64,000 nucleotides of DNA from Lentimicrobium saccharophilum (GCF_001192835.1 NZ_DF968182.1:2637113-2701112), one strand, 5' to 3'. Counted from the stretch's first letter, positions 1-7,985 are shown. Numbers and translations are program-made. Notes: generated by a model not told the origin, from the letters alone.

Positions 1-876
1 GATTTCGAGATCCTGAATGGATTGGGAAGTGATATGCTCCAGACCGCCGATGTCTGAGAGGGCATTATTCCAGCGGATTTTCAGACTTCCGCCAATGGAG
101 GTAAGCTGATCCAACCCCTGCAGGGACGATAGTGACTCATTCAGATCGAACCAGCAATGTTGACCTGCGGTAACCAGTGAATCCAGGCCGGTAAGATCAG
201 CCAGGTTATTATTCCCGGCTACAAACAGGCCTCCCCCAATGACAGATAACCGGGTAAGGCCGTTTAAATTTACGAGCAAAGGATTTCCGAAGGTGAATCC
301 ATAAATAAACTCTATACCTCCCACCTGCAGGTTTCCCCCGACAGAGGCCAGATTTTCAAGGCCTGAAAGCGTAACCAGTGAATAATTGCCACACAGTTTC
401 AGGTTCCCCTGTACGGAAACCAGGCTGCTGAGCCCGGCCAGGCTGGTAAGCAAGGGATTCCCCGTGCTGTATGGGTATTGTCCCCAGACAATATCTCCGA
501 TGATCAGGTCACCGTTGATTTCTGACAGGTTTTCAAGACCCAGAAGATCTTCAAGAACATCATTCTGCTCAATACGTAAATCACCTCCCAGGGTTTCCAG
601 GTTCTGAAGTCCCGACAGGTCACCAAGCAATTCATTGAGTCTGATTTCCAGATTGCCTCCGATGGATAGCAGCACACCCAGGCCATCGAGTCTGGTGATA
701 TCAGCACCTGAAATAATTACATTCCCTTCAATCTCCGAGCATCCCGGGTAATTTACCTGGAAATTATCAATCTGTTCCTGGGTAGTAAAGGTGATGCCCT
801 CCGGCAGGCAACCCTGAGGAAAAACTACCTGTTGGCTGATGACAAAACCAATGATAAAGAGCAATAATTTCTTCAT
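1..876 (-). CDS. Secreted leucine-rich-repeat-like protein, partial (C-terminus beyond window)
   Basis: The minus-strand frame is open from an ATG at 876 to the window edge, giving 292 codons without a stop. Residues 1 to about 22 form a signal peptide (Lys-Lys, hydrophobic core, small residues before the cut). The rest is built from degenerate repeats of roughly 24 residues of the kind L-x-G-L-x-x-L-x-S-I-G-G-N-L-x-I-x-x-N, recalling receptor-L-domain or LRR-like solenoids found in Bacteroidota surface proteins. Such proteins often end in a T9SS sorting domain, but that end is outside the window, so the route is inferred. The ligand is unknown. No partner gene lies on this strand nearby. Confidence 0.8.
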   Translation of the reverse strand, partial: MKKLLLFIIGFVISQQVVFPQGCLPEGITFTTQEQIDNFQVNYPGCSEIEGNVIISGADITRLDGLGVLLSIGGNLEIRLNELLGDLSGLQNLETLGGDLRIEQNDVLEDLLGLENLSEINGDLIIGDIVWGQYPYSTGNPLLTSLAGLSSLVSVQGNLKLCGNYSLVTLSGLENLASVGGNLQVGGIEFIYGFTFGNPLLVNLNGLTRLSVIGGGLFVAGNNNLADLTGLDSLVTAGQHCWFDLNESLSSLQGLDQLTSIGGSLKIRWNNALSDIGGLEHITSQSIQDLEI

Positions 877-1255
877 TATCCGGTTTCCTGATAACTGATT
901 TGTAAATAGTTGCAGCAGTATTGAATTCAGGATATAATGATCCGGAAGTCATAATAAATTTACCCTCCAGGATTGGAAGCGCTGCCGGAAAGATTGAATA
1001 GATGCCAGCAAAGTATGAATAAGGGCAGGAAAAAGCAGGAAGAAAGCCAACAGGCTTCTAAAGGCGTCAAGATACAAATTATTACTCAGAATTCCAAGTA
1101 ATTGAACCGGTTTTGCATCAGAAGTATAATCCTTAAGCATTTAATTGCCTCAGATCCCGGAAACGGTATTTCCCGCATCAGGGATACTGCAGAAAGAATT
1201 ATCAGCGGAATTTTGTCCGGTTCAAAATAACCTATAGCAAGGCTTTGATTATGAT
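877..1255. other. Intergenic region between divergent genes
   Basis: This 379-bp gap separates the leucine-repeat gene (minus) from the AraC gene (plus), so it should hold promoters for both. I found no clear TAnnTTTG element. A 63-codon frame on the minus strand (949-1140) has no recognisable features and is probably chance. Confidence 0.5.
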
Positions 1256-2182
1256 TTGGATAAATTTACCGGATCAAATATTTTGAAACAAATCCCGGAG
1301 GTATCCGTTATTGAGAATAACGCTTCTGATGCAGCGGTTCAAAACCAGCATTTACAACCAATGACCAGTCCGATTTCCATTACCGCTCTTACCTGCGAGT
1401 ATCTTGCACCGCAAGCGTTGAATCCTGCTTCAACCCACCGCCACGACCATGAAGAGTTGTGGATCATCACCCATGGAAACCCTGAGTACACGGTTGATTT
1501 CGTTTCTGAAACCCTGGAAGCCCCGGTAATTGTATATGTTGCCCAGGGGAAGGTCCACTCATTCGTGCCCGACCACCAAACGCGCGGCTGGCTGATCCGA
1601 TACCGGAATGATTTTATCCCGCAAAGCCGCTTTAATTTTTATTCCGGATTTATTGAGAAGGTTCAATACCCGCTGAGCCACGATTACTGCAGCACCACCC
1701 TGCATGCCCTGTGCGAGATTATGCTGAGGGAAAGCACGGAGCACAATCCGGACTATCAGGTACTGCGCCACCTGCTCAGCGCAATACTGGCCAAACTTGA
1801 GAAAGATGCACACACTGAATACCTGGGGGAATCCGGCACGGCCAACACCCGCCTGATCACCTTCAACAACTTCCTGAAAATCCTGGAGAATAACTTTCAC
1901 CGGCCTGAAGGCGCAGATTTTTATGCCGAAAAACTGAACATGACTGCCCGTAATCTTAATCTGATCACCCAGGCTTCGTTCGGAAAAACCGCCACTGATA
2001 TCATAGAAACCCGGAAACTGATAGAGGCCAGAAGGCTATTGTTGAACACCGAAAAATCCGTTTCGGAAATCGGTTTTGAGCTCGGATATAACGAAAAGTC
2101 TTATTTCACAAGGGTTTTCAAAAAGAAGACCGGGATAACCCCCACCGGTTTTCGCGAAAAATCATTTGCCCTGATTTCCTGA
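1256..2182 (+). CDS. AraC family transcriptional regulator
   Basis: A 308-residue DNA-binding regulator. The N-terminal half is a cupin-like sensing domain with a His-rich stretch (H61, H63, H65, then EELWIITHG) as in AraC_binding domains. Residues about 205-305 form the two-helix-turn-helix AraC module, ending in the typical ExGFELGYNEKSYFTRVFKKKTG-type segment. The TTG at 1256 is the furthest usable start because an in-frame stop lies at 1235; the first in-frame ATG is at 1361 and would remove 35 poorly conserved residues, so the start is uncertain. It lies upstream of yceI-pirin-dioxygenase in the same orientation and may have controlled them before the repeat array came between. The last 31 bases, including the stop, are duplicated at 3775-3805. 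Confidence 0.88.
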   Translation: MDKFTGSNILKQIPEVSVIENNASDAAVQNQHLQPMTSPISITALTCEYLAPQALNPASTHRHDHEELWIITHGNPEYTVDFVSETLEAPVIVYVAQGKVHSFVPDHQTRGWLIRYRNDFIPQSRFNFYSGFIEKVQYPLSHDYCSTTLHALCEIMLRESTEHNPDYQVLRHLLSAILAKLEKDAHTEYLGESGTANTRLITFNNFLKILENNFHRPEGADFYAEKLNMTARNLNLITQASFGKTATDIIETRKLIEARRLLLNTEKSVSEIGFELGYNEKSYFTRVFKKKTGITPTGFREKSFALIS

Positions 2183-2183
2183 T
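2153..2183 (+). repeat. 31-bp direct repeat, left copy
   Basis: This covers the last ten codons' worth of the AraC gene, including its stop. It is identical over 31 bases to 3775-3805. The two copies bracket the entire repeat array and the GxxExxY gene, which looks like a target duplication or attachment-site pair. Confidence 0.85.
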
Positions 2184-2207
2184 CCTGTATTAAAGATCTT
2201 TAAAACG

Positions 2208-2410
2208 GCCACACAACCACAAATTCACGAAGGTTAATCACAAAGGCGTCAAAACTTTGAATGAGCATCTTCCTACTGAAAACTTTGTGGGCCTTAGAGT
2301 CTTAGAGACTTAGTGGCTAAAAAAACATGTTAATAGCAGAAATTGACCCAGTCTTAAAAAAGAACAATAGTGAAGTTGCTTTTATTATTACTTAAATGTA
2401 AAAGAAAGCA
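2208..2410 (+). repeat. Array unit 1 (diverged left half)
   Basis: The left half of the core is degraded (GCCACACAACC rather than GCCACAAAGG), while the right half from about 2264 and the linker match the other units closely. Confidence 0.75.
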
Positions 2411-2448
2411 GCCACAAAGGCTCGAAGGCACAAAGATTAATCACAAAG
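2411..2448 (+). repeat. Array unit 2, left fragment
   Basis: These 38 bases match the start of the unit at 3389 exactly, then similarity stops. The matching right part resumes at 3085, so about 636 bp including the GxxExxY gene replace the middle of this unit. Confidence 0.75.
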
Positions 2449-2549
2449 TGATTTGAACTTTAATTGCCAAAGCCAAATTCAATAACTAAGAGGATCACAG
2501 AGGCCTTTTGTCCAGACAAGTAAACTATTTAGATACTTCCCGATTTGTA

Positions 2550-2978
2550 TTAAACGACAAATCTCCTTATACCCTGCTTTATTTTAATGACATTAAAATT
2601 GATTAGAAAGCCTAACTTTTTGTTTGTCAGCTTTAAATGACTTAGTATCTGTGCTTCCCACAAAGGATTAATTGTTTCAAGGGCTTTTAGTTCACAAATA
2701 ATTCTATCTTCAACAAGAACATCTAACCTCAGACCTTCATTAAAAGTGATATTATCATAAACAATTGGAATATCAATCTGTCTTTTGAAGTTTAAACCTC
2801 GCTTTTTCAACTCATGACAAAAGCAAACTTCATAAACCTTTTCTAATAAACCAGGCCCTAGATTGATATGAACATAATAGGCTGCATCAACAATTAAACT
2901 GGCAATTCTTTCAGTATTCTCATCGGGCGGCTGGTAATTTGATCTTTTAATCTTCTCGTTTTCGGTATTAACTGACAT
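2550..2978 (-). CDS. GxxExxY family protein (PD-(D/E)XK nuclease-like fold)
   Basis: A 142-residue protein. It contains the family signature G43-x-x-E46-x-x-Y49 within LGPGLLEKVYE. It also has a PD-(D/E)XK-type arrangement: D86 in RLDVLV, then E96-x-K98 in ICELKAL about ten residues later. The length is typical for the family. The molecular role of GxxExxY proteins is not established to my knowledge; the fold suggests nucleic-acid cleavage or binding. The gene sits alone inside a broken unit of the repeat array, opposite in strand to its neighbours, with AT-rich codon use. No toxin, antitoxin, integrase or transposase gene accompanies it. Confidence 0.88.
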   Translation of the reverse strand: MSVNTENEKIKRSNYQPPDENTERIASLIVDAAYYVHINLGPGLLEKVYEVCFCHELKKRGLNFKRQIDIPIVYDNITFNEGLRLDVLVEDRIICELKALETINPLWEAQILSHLKLTNKKLGFLINFNVIKIKQGIRRFVV

Positions 2979-3084
2979 AAGAATAAAGCTTTATATGTTT
3001 CTGGTAAGTGAAAATACAAAGAATCTGAAAACAATACCAATAAGCCCGAGGAATATTTAATTCAACTTTTAAAGTAATTAAGAC

Positions 3085-3184
3085 TAGTGGCTAAAAAACA
3101 TGTTAAATAGTATAAATTTCCCCAGTCTTAAAAAAGAACAATAGTGAAGTTGCTTTTATTATTACTTCAATGTAAAAGAAAACA
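3085..3184 (+). repeat. Array unit 2, right fragment
   Basis: From TAGTGGCTAAAAAACATG onward this matches the right end of the core and the linker of the other units. It is the remainder of the unit split by the segment 2449-3084. Confidence 0.75.
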
Positions 3185-3388
3185 GCCACAAAGGCTCAAA
3201 GGCACAAAGATTAATCACAAAGGAATCTGGACTCAGAATGAGCATCTTCCTACTGAAAACTTTGTGGGCCTTAGAGTCTTAGAGACTTAGTGGCTAAAAA
3301 AACATGTTAAATCTTATAAATTTACCCAGTCTTAAAAAAGAACAATAGTGAAGTTGCTTTTATTATTACTTCAATGTAAAAGAAAGCA
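3185..3388 (+). repeat. Array unit 3 (complete)
   Basis: A complete unit of 204 bp: core 3185-3294, linker 3295-3388. It is nearly identical to the next unit. Confidence 0.85.
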
Positions 3389-3591
3389 GCCACAAAGGCT
3401 CGAAGGCACAAAGATTAATCACAAAGGAATCTGGACTCAGAATGAGCATCTTCTTGCTGAAAACTTTGTGGGCCCTAGAGTCTTAGAGACTTAGTGGCTA
3501 AAAACATGTTAAAAAGTATAAATTAACACAGTCTTAAAAGAGAAGAATGAAGAGGGTACTTCTAATTATTACTTCACTGTAAAAGAAAACA
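3389..3591 (+). repeat. Array unit 4 (complete)
   Basis: A complete unit of 203 bp. The linker part from about 3540 is more diverged than in unit 3. Confidence 0.85.
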
Positions 3592-3774
3592 GCCACAAAG
3601 GCTCAAAGGCACAAAGATTAATCACAAAGGAATCTGGACTCAGAATGAGCATCTTCCTACTGAAAACTTTGTGGGCCTTAGAGTCTTAGAGACTTAGTGG
3701 CTAAAAAAACATGTTAAATCTTATAAAATTATCCTTTTCTTAAAAGAGAAAAAAGGAGATGCCCGTTTAAATTC
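3592..3774 (+). repeat. Array unit 5 (linker truncated)
   Basis: The core is intact to about 3702. The linker degenerates after the CATGTTAAATCTTATAAA stretch and ends where the 31-bp direct repeat begins. Confidence 0.8.
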
Positions 3775-3805
3775 CGCGAAAAATCATTTGCCCTGATTTC
3801 CTGAT
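3775..3805 (+). repeat. 31-bp direct repeat, right copy
   Basis: An exact copy of the araC 3' end (2153-2183). Here it is not part of a gene. The sequence after it (TGTACCACAC) differs from that after the left copy. Confidence 0.85.
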
Positions 3806-3855
3806 TGTACCACACATGTTCCTGAAAGTGTAACCCTCCGCCTTGCGGACCGGTG

Positions 3856-3863
3856 TAATTTTG
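3856..3863 (+). promoter_or_regulatory. Bacteroidota -7 element (TAATTTTG) for yceI
   Basis: TAATTTTG matches the phylum-specific TAnnTTTG box and lies 32 bp before the yceI ATG. It lies to the right of the repeat array, so the yceI operon kept its own promoter. Confidence 0.6.
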
Positions 3864-3895
3864 CATCATCAGAAACAACGTAAAACTTTAAGAAA

Positions 3896-4429
3896 ATGAC
3901 GACAACAAAATGGGCTCTTGATCCCTCACACTCGGAAATAAGTTTCAAAGTAAAGCACCTCATGATTTCAAATGTAAAGGGTGTATTTGCAGGATTTACA
4001 ATTGATGTTACAACAACAGGAGACGATTTCAGCACTTCTGATATTTCATTGAGCATTGATCCCGCAACCATCAGCACCGGCAATGCCGACCGCGATGCCC
4101 ACCTGAAAAGTGCTGATTTTTTCGATGTAGACAATTTTAAAGCCATCGCTTTTAAATCAGAAAAGATGGAAAAAGCCGGTGATGATGCATTTAAGCTCAC
4201 CGGTGACCTGACCATTAAAGGTATTAGCCGGAAAGTAATCCTCGATGTGGAATTTGGCGGCCTGATGAAAGATCCCTGGGGCAACCAGAAAGTCGGTTTC
4301 AGCCTTAACGGAAAAATCAATCGCAAAGACTGGGGGCTTAACTGGAATGCAGCCCTTGAGGCCGGTGGCGTATTGGTAGGCGAAGAGGTAAAGATCAGTG
4401 CTGAAGTGCAGTTCGTAAAACAGGCCTGA
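3896..4429 (+). CDS. YceI family lipocalin-like protein
   Basis: A 177-residue protein of the YceI family, whose members form a lipocalin-like barrel that binds isoprenoid or other hydrophobic molecules. Family hallmarks are WALDPSHSEISFKVKHLMISNVKG at the start (split here by gaps in conservation), DASSI-type SLSIDPATISTGNADRDAHLKSADFFD in the middle and FSLNGKINRKDWG near the end. There is no signal peptide, so this copy is probably cytoplasmic. It opens a run yceI, damaged small gene, pirin, DODA-type dioxygenase on one strand. Confidence 0.9.
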   Translation: MTTTKWALDPSHSEISFKVKHLMISNVKGVFAGFTIDVTTTGDDFSTSDISLSIDPATISTGNADRDAHLKSADFFDVDNFKAIAFKSEKMEKAGDDAFKLTGDLTIKGISRKVILDVEFGGLMKDPWGNQKVGFSLNGKINRKDWGLNWNAALEAGGVLVGEEVKISAEVQFVKQA

Positions 4430-4498
4430 TAAATCTGATAGTTTAGGATAAAACAGGTTGGATGGTTGAAGCCTGTTTCACCTCTTTAGAATAATGAG

Positions 4499-4521
4499 CA
4501 GGCAGACGTTAAGTCTGCCTG
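4499..4521 (+). terminator. Hairpin after yceI, terminator-like
   Basis: A perfect 9-bp stem (CAGGCAGAC with GTCTGCCTG) and a 5-nt loop lie 70 bp after yceI. The following bases are A/T-rich (TAAAATATA) but lack a clear T-run, so it may only attenuate or stabilise the message end. Confidence 0.45.
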
Positions 4522-4580
4522 TAAAATATAACGAATTCACCATCAGAAAATTCTAAAATAAAAAGATTAAACCCTGCGCT

Positions 4581-4741
4581 ATGAACCGAAAGGATTTTTT
4601 AAGAAAAGCGCTCATGGGTAAAGGATTACTGCTTACATCAAAACCTGCCGGAGAAATTTTCCGTTACGCAGGGCAGAAATGCCGAATGTGCCGGAGCCAT
4701 TGGGGTTTAATCATTTACCGGATACAAAAGAAAAATTATGA
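4581..4741 (+). pseudogene. Small gene ahead of pirin, apparently frameshifted
   Basis: Translation starts MNRKDFLRKALMGKGLLL, a leader-like stretch. The useful frame changes around 4660-4680: the starting frame continues into Cys-rich nonsense, while another frame reads AEMPNVPEPLGFNHLPDTK and ends with TGA at 4739-4741, overlapping the pirin ATG as ATGA. The N-terminal part and this C-terminal part together look like one short exported peptide of about 52 residues. A net one-base loss would explain the break. It could be a sequencing error or a true pseudogene. Confidence 0.5.
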
Positions 4742-5457
4742 AAAACAAAGTGCTTCACAAAGCGGGCAGCCGCGGCCTTGCCAATCATGGTTGGCTGGTA
4801 AGCAGGCATACATTCAGTTTTGCAAATTACTACAATCCTGAACGGATGAATTTTGGCGTACTCAGGGTGCTGAACGATGATTTTGTGGCAGCGGGGAAAG
4901 GTTTTGGCACCCATCCGCACGACAATATGGAAATTATCTCCATCCCGCTCGAAGGCGACCTGGAACACAAAGACAGCATGGGAAATGTAGCCGTAATCAG
5001 AAAAGGCGACATTCAGGTTATGAGCGCCGGAACCGGTATCACACATAGCGAGTACAACAAAAACAGCGACAGGCCGGTGAAATTTCTTCAGATCTGGCTG
5101 TTTCCCAAATCTCAGAATGTGAAACCACGTTACGACCAGATAACGCTGAAAACAGAAGATCGCCTGAACAAACTACAGCAGATTCTATCGCCCGATCCGC
5201 AGGATGCGGGAGTGTGGATACATCAGGATGCATGGTTCCATATGGGCATTTTTGACGAAGGATTTGAGACAAAATACCAAATCAGAAAAAGCGGGAACGG
5301 GGTTTACGCCTTTGTGTTGAAAGGAAGTTTTACCATTGATGGAACTGAGCTCAGTGAACGTGACGGACTGGGGATCAGCGATGAAGACGGTGTCGATATA
5401 AAGTCTGGCCAGGCCGGCTCAGAAATTCTGCTTATGGACATACCCATGAGCATTTAA
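4738..5457 (+). CDS. Pirin family protein
   Basis: A 239-residue bicupin protein. The metal-binding set of the N-terminal cupin is visible: H59, H61 (GTHPHDNMEI), H103 and E105 (GITHSEYN). Some pirins have quercetin 2,3-dioxygenase activity and others modulate metabolic enzymes; which applies here cannot be told. The ATG overlaps the stop of the damaged small gene (ATGA), and the DODA-type dioxygenase follows 11 bp downstream, so these are one operon. The length is standard for bacterial pirins. Confidence 0.92.
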   Translation: MKNKVLHKAGSRGLANHGWLVSRHTFSFANYYNPERMNFGVLRVLNDDFVAAGKGFGTHPHDNMEIISIPLEGDLEHKDSMGNVAVIRKGDIQVMSAGTGITHSEYNKNSDRPVKFLQIWLFPKSQNVKPRYDQITLKTEDRLNKLQQILSPDPQDAGVWIHQDAWFHMGIFDEGFETKYQIRKSGNGVYAFVLKGSFTIDGTELSERDGLGISDEDGVDIKSGQAGSEILLMDIPMSI

Positions 5458-5468
5458 AAACAAAAAAC

Positions 5469-6344
5469 ATGAACCGGCGAAAATTTCTGTTATCATCTTT
5501 GGCCCTGTTAATAACACCTTATGCCATAAAAGTAAATGCGTTGCAAAATATAGTTTCACATTGGGGAAACACCCCCTCCATGCCGGTGCTTTTTCTCGGC
5601 CATGGCAGTCCGATGAATGCCATTGAACTGAATGAGTTTTCACGTGGGTGGCAACAAATTGGAAAAAGTCTTCCGGTCCCTAACGCTATTCTTTGTGTTT
5701 CAGCACATTGGGAAACGCGTGGTACTTTCGTCACCGCCACGGAAAAACCGCGTACCATTCACGATTTCGGCGGTTTTCCCCAGGCATTGTTCGATGTTCA
5801 GTATCCGGCGCCCGGAAGTCCTGAACTGGCAATTGAAACCAGCAAAATAATTACTCATACCAACGTCGGACTGGATGAGCGCTGGGGACTTGACCATGGC
5901 GCCTGGAGCGTGATCAGACACCTATATCCGAATGCCGACATTCCGGTAATACAACTCAGCCTTGACTACGGTAAATCGCCCCGTGAGCATTATGAGCTTG
6001 CTGCCGGACTTGCTGCACTGCGTAAAAAAGGTGTATTGATCATCGGCAGTGGAAATATCGTACACAACCTGCGGATCATTGACTGGAAAAAACCCGATTC
6101 AGGATATGACTGGGCTGTTGAAACCGATTCAAAAATGCGGCAATGGATTGCAGAAGGAAACCATCAGGCATTAATTGATTATAAAAAGGCCGGAAAGGCT
6201 TTTGAACAATCTGTCCCCACTCCGGAGCATTACCTGCCATTGCTCTATACACTCGGACTTCAGGAAAAAAACGAGGACGTCTCCTTCTTCAACACCAAAA
6301 CCATTATGGGGTCGATTTCCATGACTTCGGTGAAGATAGGATAG
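5469..6344 (+). CDS. DODA-type extradiol dioxygenase (YgiD/LigB-like), Tat-type leader
   Basis: A 291-residue protein of the 4,5-DOPA extradiol dioxygenase family, enzymes that open catechol-type rings using a zinc or iron centre. Conserved metal and active-site positions are H45 in FLGHGSPMNA, H80 in SAHWE, the IHDFGGF motif (H98), LDHGAWSVI and SGNIVHNL. The N-terminus NRRKFLLSSLALLI resembles a twin-arginine leader, so export to the periplasm is likely. It is the last gene of the yceI-pirin run. The physiological substrate is unknown. Confidence 0.9.
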   Translation: MNRRKFLLSSLALLITPYAIKVNALQNIVSHWGNTPSMPVLFLGHGSPMNAIELNEFSRGWQQIGKSLPVPNAILCVSAHWETRGTFVTATEKPRTIHDFGGFPQALFDVQYPAPGSPELAIETSKIITHTNVGLDERWGLDHGAWSVIRHLYPNADIPVIQLSLDYGKSPREHYELAAGLAALRKKGVLIIGSGNIVHNLRIIDWKKPDSGYDWAVETDSKMRQWIAEGNHQALIDYKKAGKAFEQSVPTPEHYLPLLYTLGLQEKNEDVSFFNTKTIMGSISMTSVKIG

Positions 6345-6360
6345 CATGCAGATGAAAATT

Positions 6361-6870
6361 TCATAATACCCCGGAATTGCTTTTCCTGAGATAAATATAG
6401 ACAAAAACAAAGAATAAAACTCCTGAAACAAGACTTACCGGAAGGCTGTAAATGCACGACATCAGCGGAACGTAAAATAGAACAGCTTTCCATTCCAGGC
6501 CTGAAATAGCTCCCGTTATTTTACCAGTCAGGTAGGCCACTACCCAGCCTGTAATAAATGCGGCCGTCGATGAGGCAATCATCATTGCCAGCGAAAGGAA
6601 GGCGTTAACAAGTACAGAGAACAGATCTGAGAGAAGTTTCCCGGCCAGCAACCTGAAAAGAAAAGCACCCGCACATGCCCCGGCTGCAAAGGAGGCTATT
6701 CCGGTAATCATTACTTTCCAGAGGGGACCTTCCATCCCGCTTCCCGGGCCCCAATCCAGCAAATACCCAGGAATGGTCAGAATCAGGCCAAAGATGCTTC
6801 CTGCAAATGCCGCGAGCACCATTCCGGCATTCCTGATGATTCTCCGCTTTTTGTCGTTCATCACTGGCAT
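6361..6870 (-). CDS. Hypothetical membrane protein
   Basis: I do not recognise a family. The 169-residue product has a basic N-terminus (NDKKRRIIRNAG) and about four hydrophobic segments (near 15-37, 53-74, 83-115 and 130-160), with small Gly/Ala-rich helices. A second ATG three codons in (MNDKKRR) is equally possible. It converges on the dioxygenase gene with a 16-bp gap and sits downstream of a TPR gene on the same strand. Confidence 0.6.
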   Translation of the reverse strand: MPVMNDKKRRIIRNAGMVLAAFAGSIFGLILTIPGYLLDWGPGSGMEGPLWKVMITGIASFAAGACAGAFLFRLLAGKLLSDLFSVLVNAFLSLAMMIASSTAAFITGWVVAYLTGKITGAISGLEWKAVLFYVPLMSCIYSLPVSLVSGVLFFVFVYIYLRKSNSGVL

Positions 6871-6953
6871 GGTGGCTCCCTGAAATTACTGAACTGATCC
6901 GGTTGTTAATAAAAACCATTGAGGGCCTTTACAAGCTTCCTGGTTACCGGTAA

Positions 6954-7985
6954 TCAGGGCGGCCCAATATCATTGATAAATGTACCATAATTATCAGGGT
7001 GAAGTCTTTCAGCAGCCAGCGATAAAACAGCTCCTCTTTGTTCATCATGAAGTTGTTTCAGATAAGTGGCCAACAACTGCATACCGGAGGCCGTGTAATA
7101 GTTGTAATTATTATCAACAGCCCTGAAATATGACAGTATATACGGAACAACCAAATCCTTGTCTGAAGCCGGGACTGTCCAGTACAGGCGCTTTAAAGCA
7201 TTGATATTATCCGGTTCCAGTTCAAGGATTCTTCTGTACATGGCAATGGCTGTATCGCGACAGGAATCCCCTTTGCGGGAATAAAGCGCAGCAACTTCAC
7301 TCAGAAGTCTTATATTATCAGGATCTGATTGCAGTAATTTTCTGTATTCAGGATAAGGATCATACGGTTGCTTTCCTGTCTCCATTAATTCTTTTGCCAT
7401 AACCCCATAAACCGGGTCAGTTTCCGATATCGTATCCGTGTGCAAAAGGGCAAGCTTCCTGTTGCCTGATAATAACCAGCCAAAGTGCAATACATTGATC
7501 AAATTATATCGGTATTCAGGATTAACCGGATTTAAAAGGACTGATTTCTTAAGATGTTTTACAGCGGAGTTCATTACACCTGGGATAAGCAGCCACTCCC
7601 AGGGCGTGTAGAATTCCACCAGTGCTATCGTCATCGCATTTTGTCCTGCCCAATAATGATAACGGGCATTCCCGGGTTCATAATGACATGCTTTCCGGAA
7701 GCAATATCTGCAATCTTTCAGCGTTGGTTTAAGAATCCTCCATACATCTGTAAACTTTTTGCAATTCTGCAGTTTAATCCAGTCCAGGCAGCGTCCCTTT
7801 TCGAACCATAGTTCTGCGTTATCAGGGGTGACTTTCAAAGCAGAATCAAGCAATGAAAGGGCCATCTCCGGATTGCCATTCATCCTGCTTTCATAAGCCC
7901 TGAATGCAATACCGGAATTTTGAGCATAAAGACCAAAAGCTGTGATCAATTGTAAGGTGATCAGCACACAAAGCAACCTTTTCAT
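6954..7985 (-). CDS. Secreted tetratricopeptide-repeat protein
   Basis: A 343-residue protein with a signal peptide (MKRLLCVLITLQLITAFG, cut after YAQ) followed by TPR-like helices. Repeats are seen at about 30-65 (NPEMALSLLDSALKVTPDNAELWFEKG) and again around 215-270 (ILELEPDNINALKRLYW). TPR proteins are protein-protein scaffolds; no enzymatic motif is visible. It resembles in plan the second TPR gene at 9317-10399, and the two bracket two small membrane-associated proteins. Confidence 0.75.
   Translation of the reverse strand: MKRLLCVLITLQLITAFGLYAQNSGIAFRAYESRMNGNPEMALSLLDSALKVTPDNAELWFEKGRCLDWIKLQNCKKFTDVWRILKPTLKDCRYCFRKACHYEPGNARYHYWAGQNAMTIALVEFYTPWEWLLIPGVMNSAVKHLKKSVLLNPVNPEYRYNLINVLHFGWLLSGNRKLALLHTDTISETDPVYGVMAKELMETGKQPYDPYPEYRKLLQSDPDNIRLLSEVAALYSRKGDSCRDTAIAMYRRILELEPDNINALKRLYWTVPASDKDLVVPYILSYFRAVDNNYNYYTASGMQLLATYLKQLHDEQRGAVLSLAAERLHPDNYGTFINDIGPP

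Larger units (their letters stand above)
2208..3774. repeat. Array of about 204-bp direct repeats interrupted by a GxxExxY gene
   Basis: Units begin with GCCACAAAGGCTC at 2411, 3185, 3389 and 3592, with a more diverged first unit at 2208; spacing is 203-204 bp. Each unit has a core of about 110 bp (for example 3185-3294) running from GCCACAAAG to CTTAGTGGC, whose ends are imperfect inverted repeats of each other, followed by an AT-rich linker of about 93 bp. The core itself is made of short A/G-rich micro-repeats (CACAAAGGC-like, then CTTAGAGA-like on the same strand). Base composition is much more AT-rich than neighbouring genes. No unit carries a convincing ORF. Function unknown; a MITE-like or REP-like expansion is my inference. 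Confidence 0.85.

Noticed and set aside
949-1140. 63-codon minus-strand frame
   Set aside because: No recognisable domain and no promoter box; probably chance.
2208-3774. CRISPR array
   Set aside because: Repeat spacing is about 204 bp and the linkers are themselves repeated; no unique spacers and no cas genes.
3784-4326. 180-codon minus-strand frame over yceI
   Set aside because: Antisense to a clear YceI gene, with Ser/Thr/Pro-rich shadow composition.
7554-7811. 85-codon plus-strand frame opposite the TPR gene
   Set aside because: Shadow of the minus-strand TPR gene.
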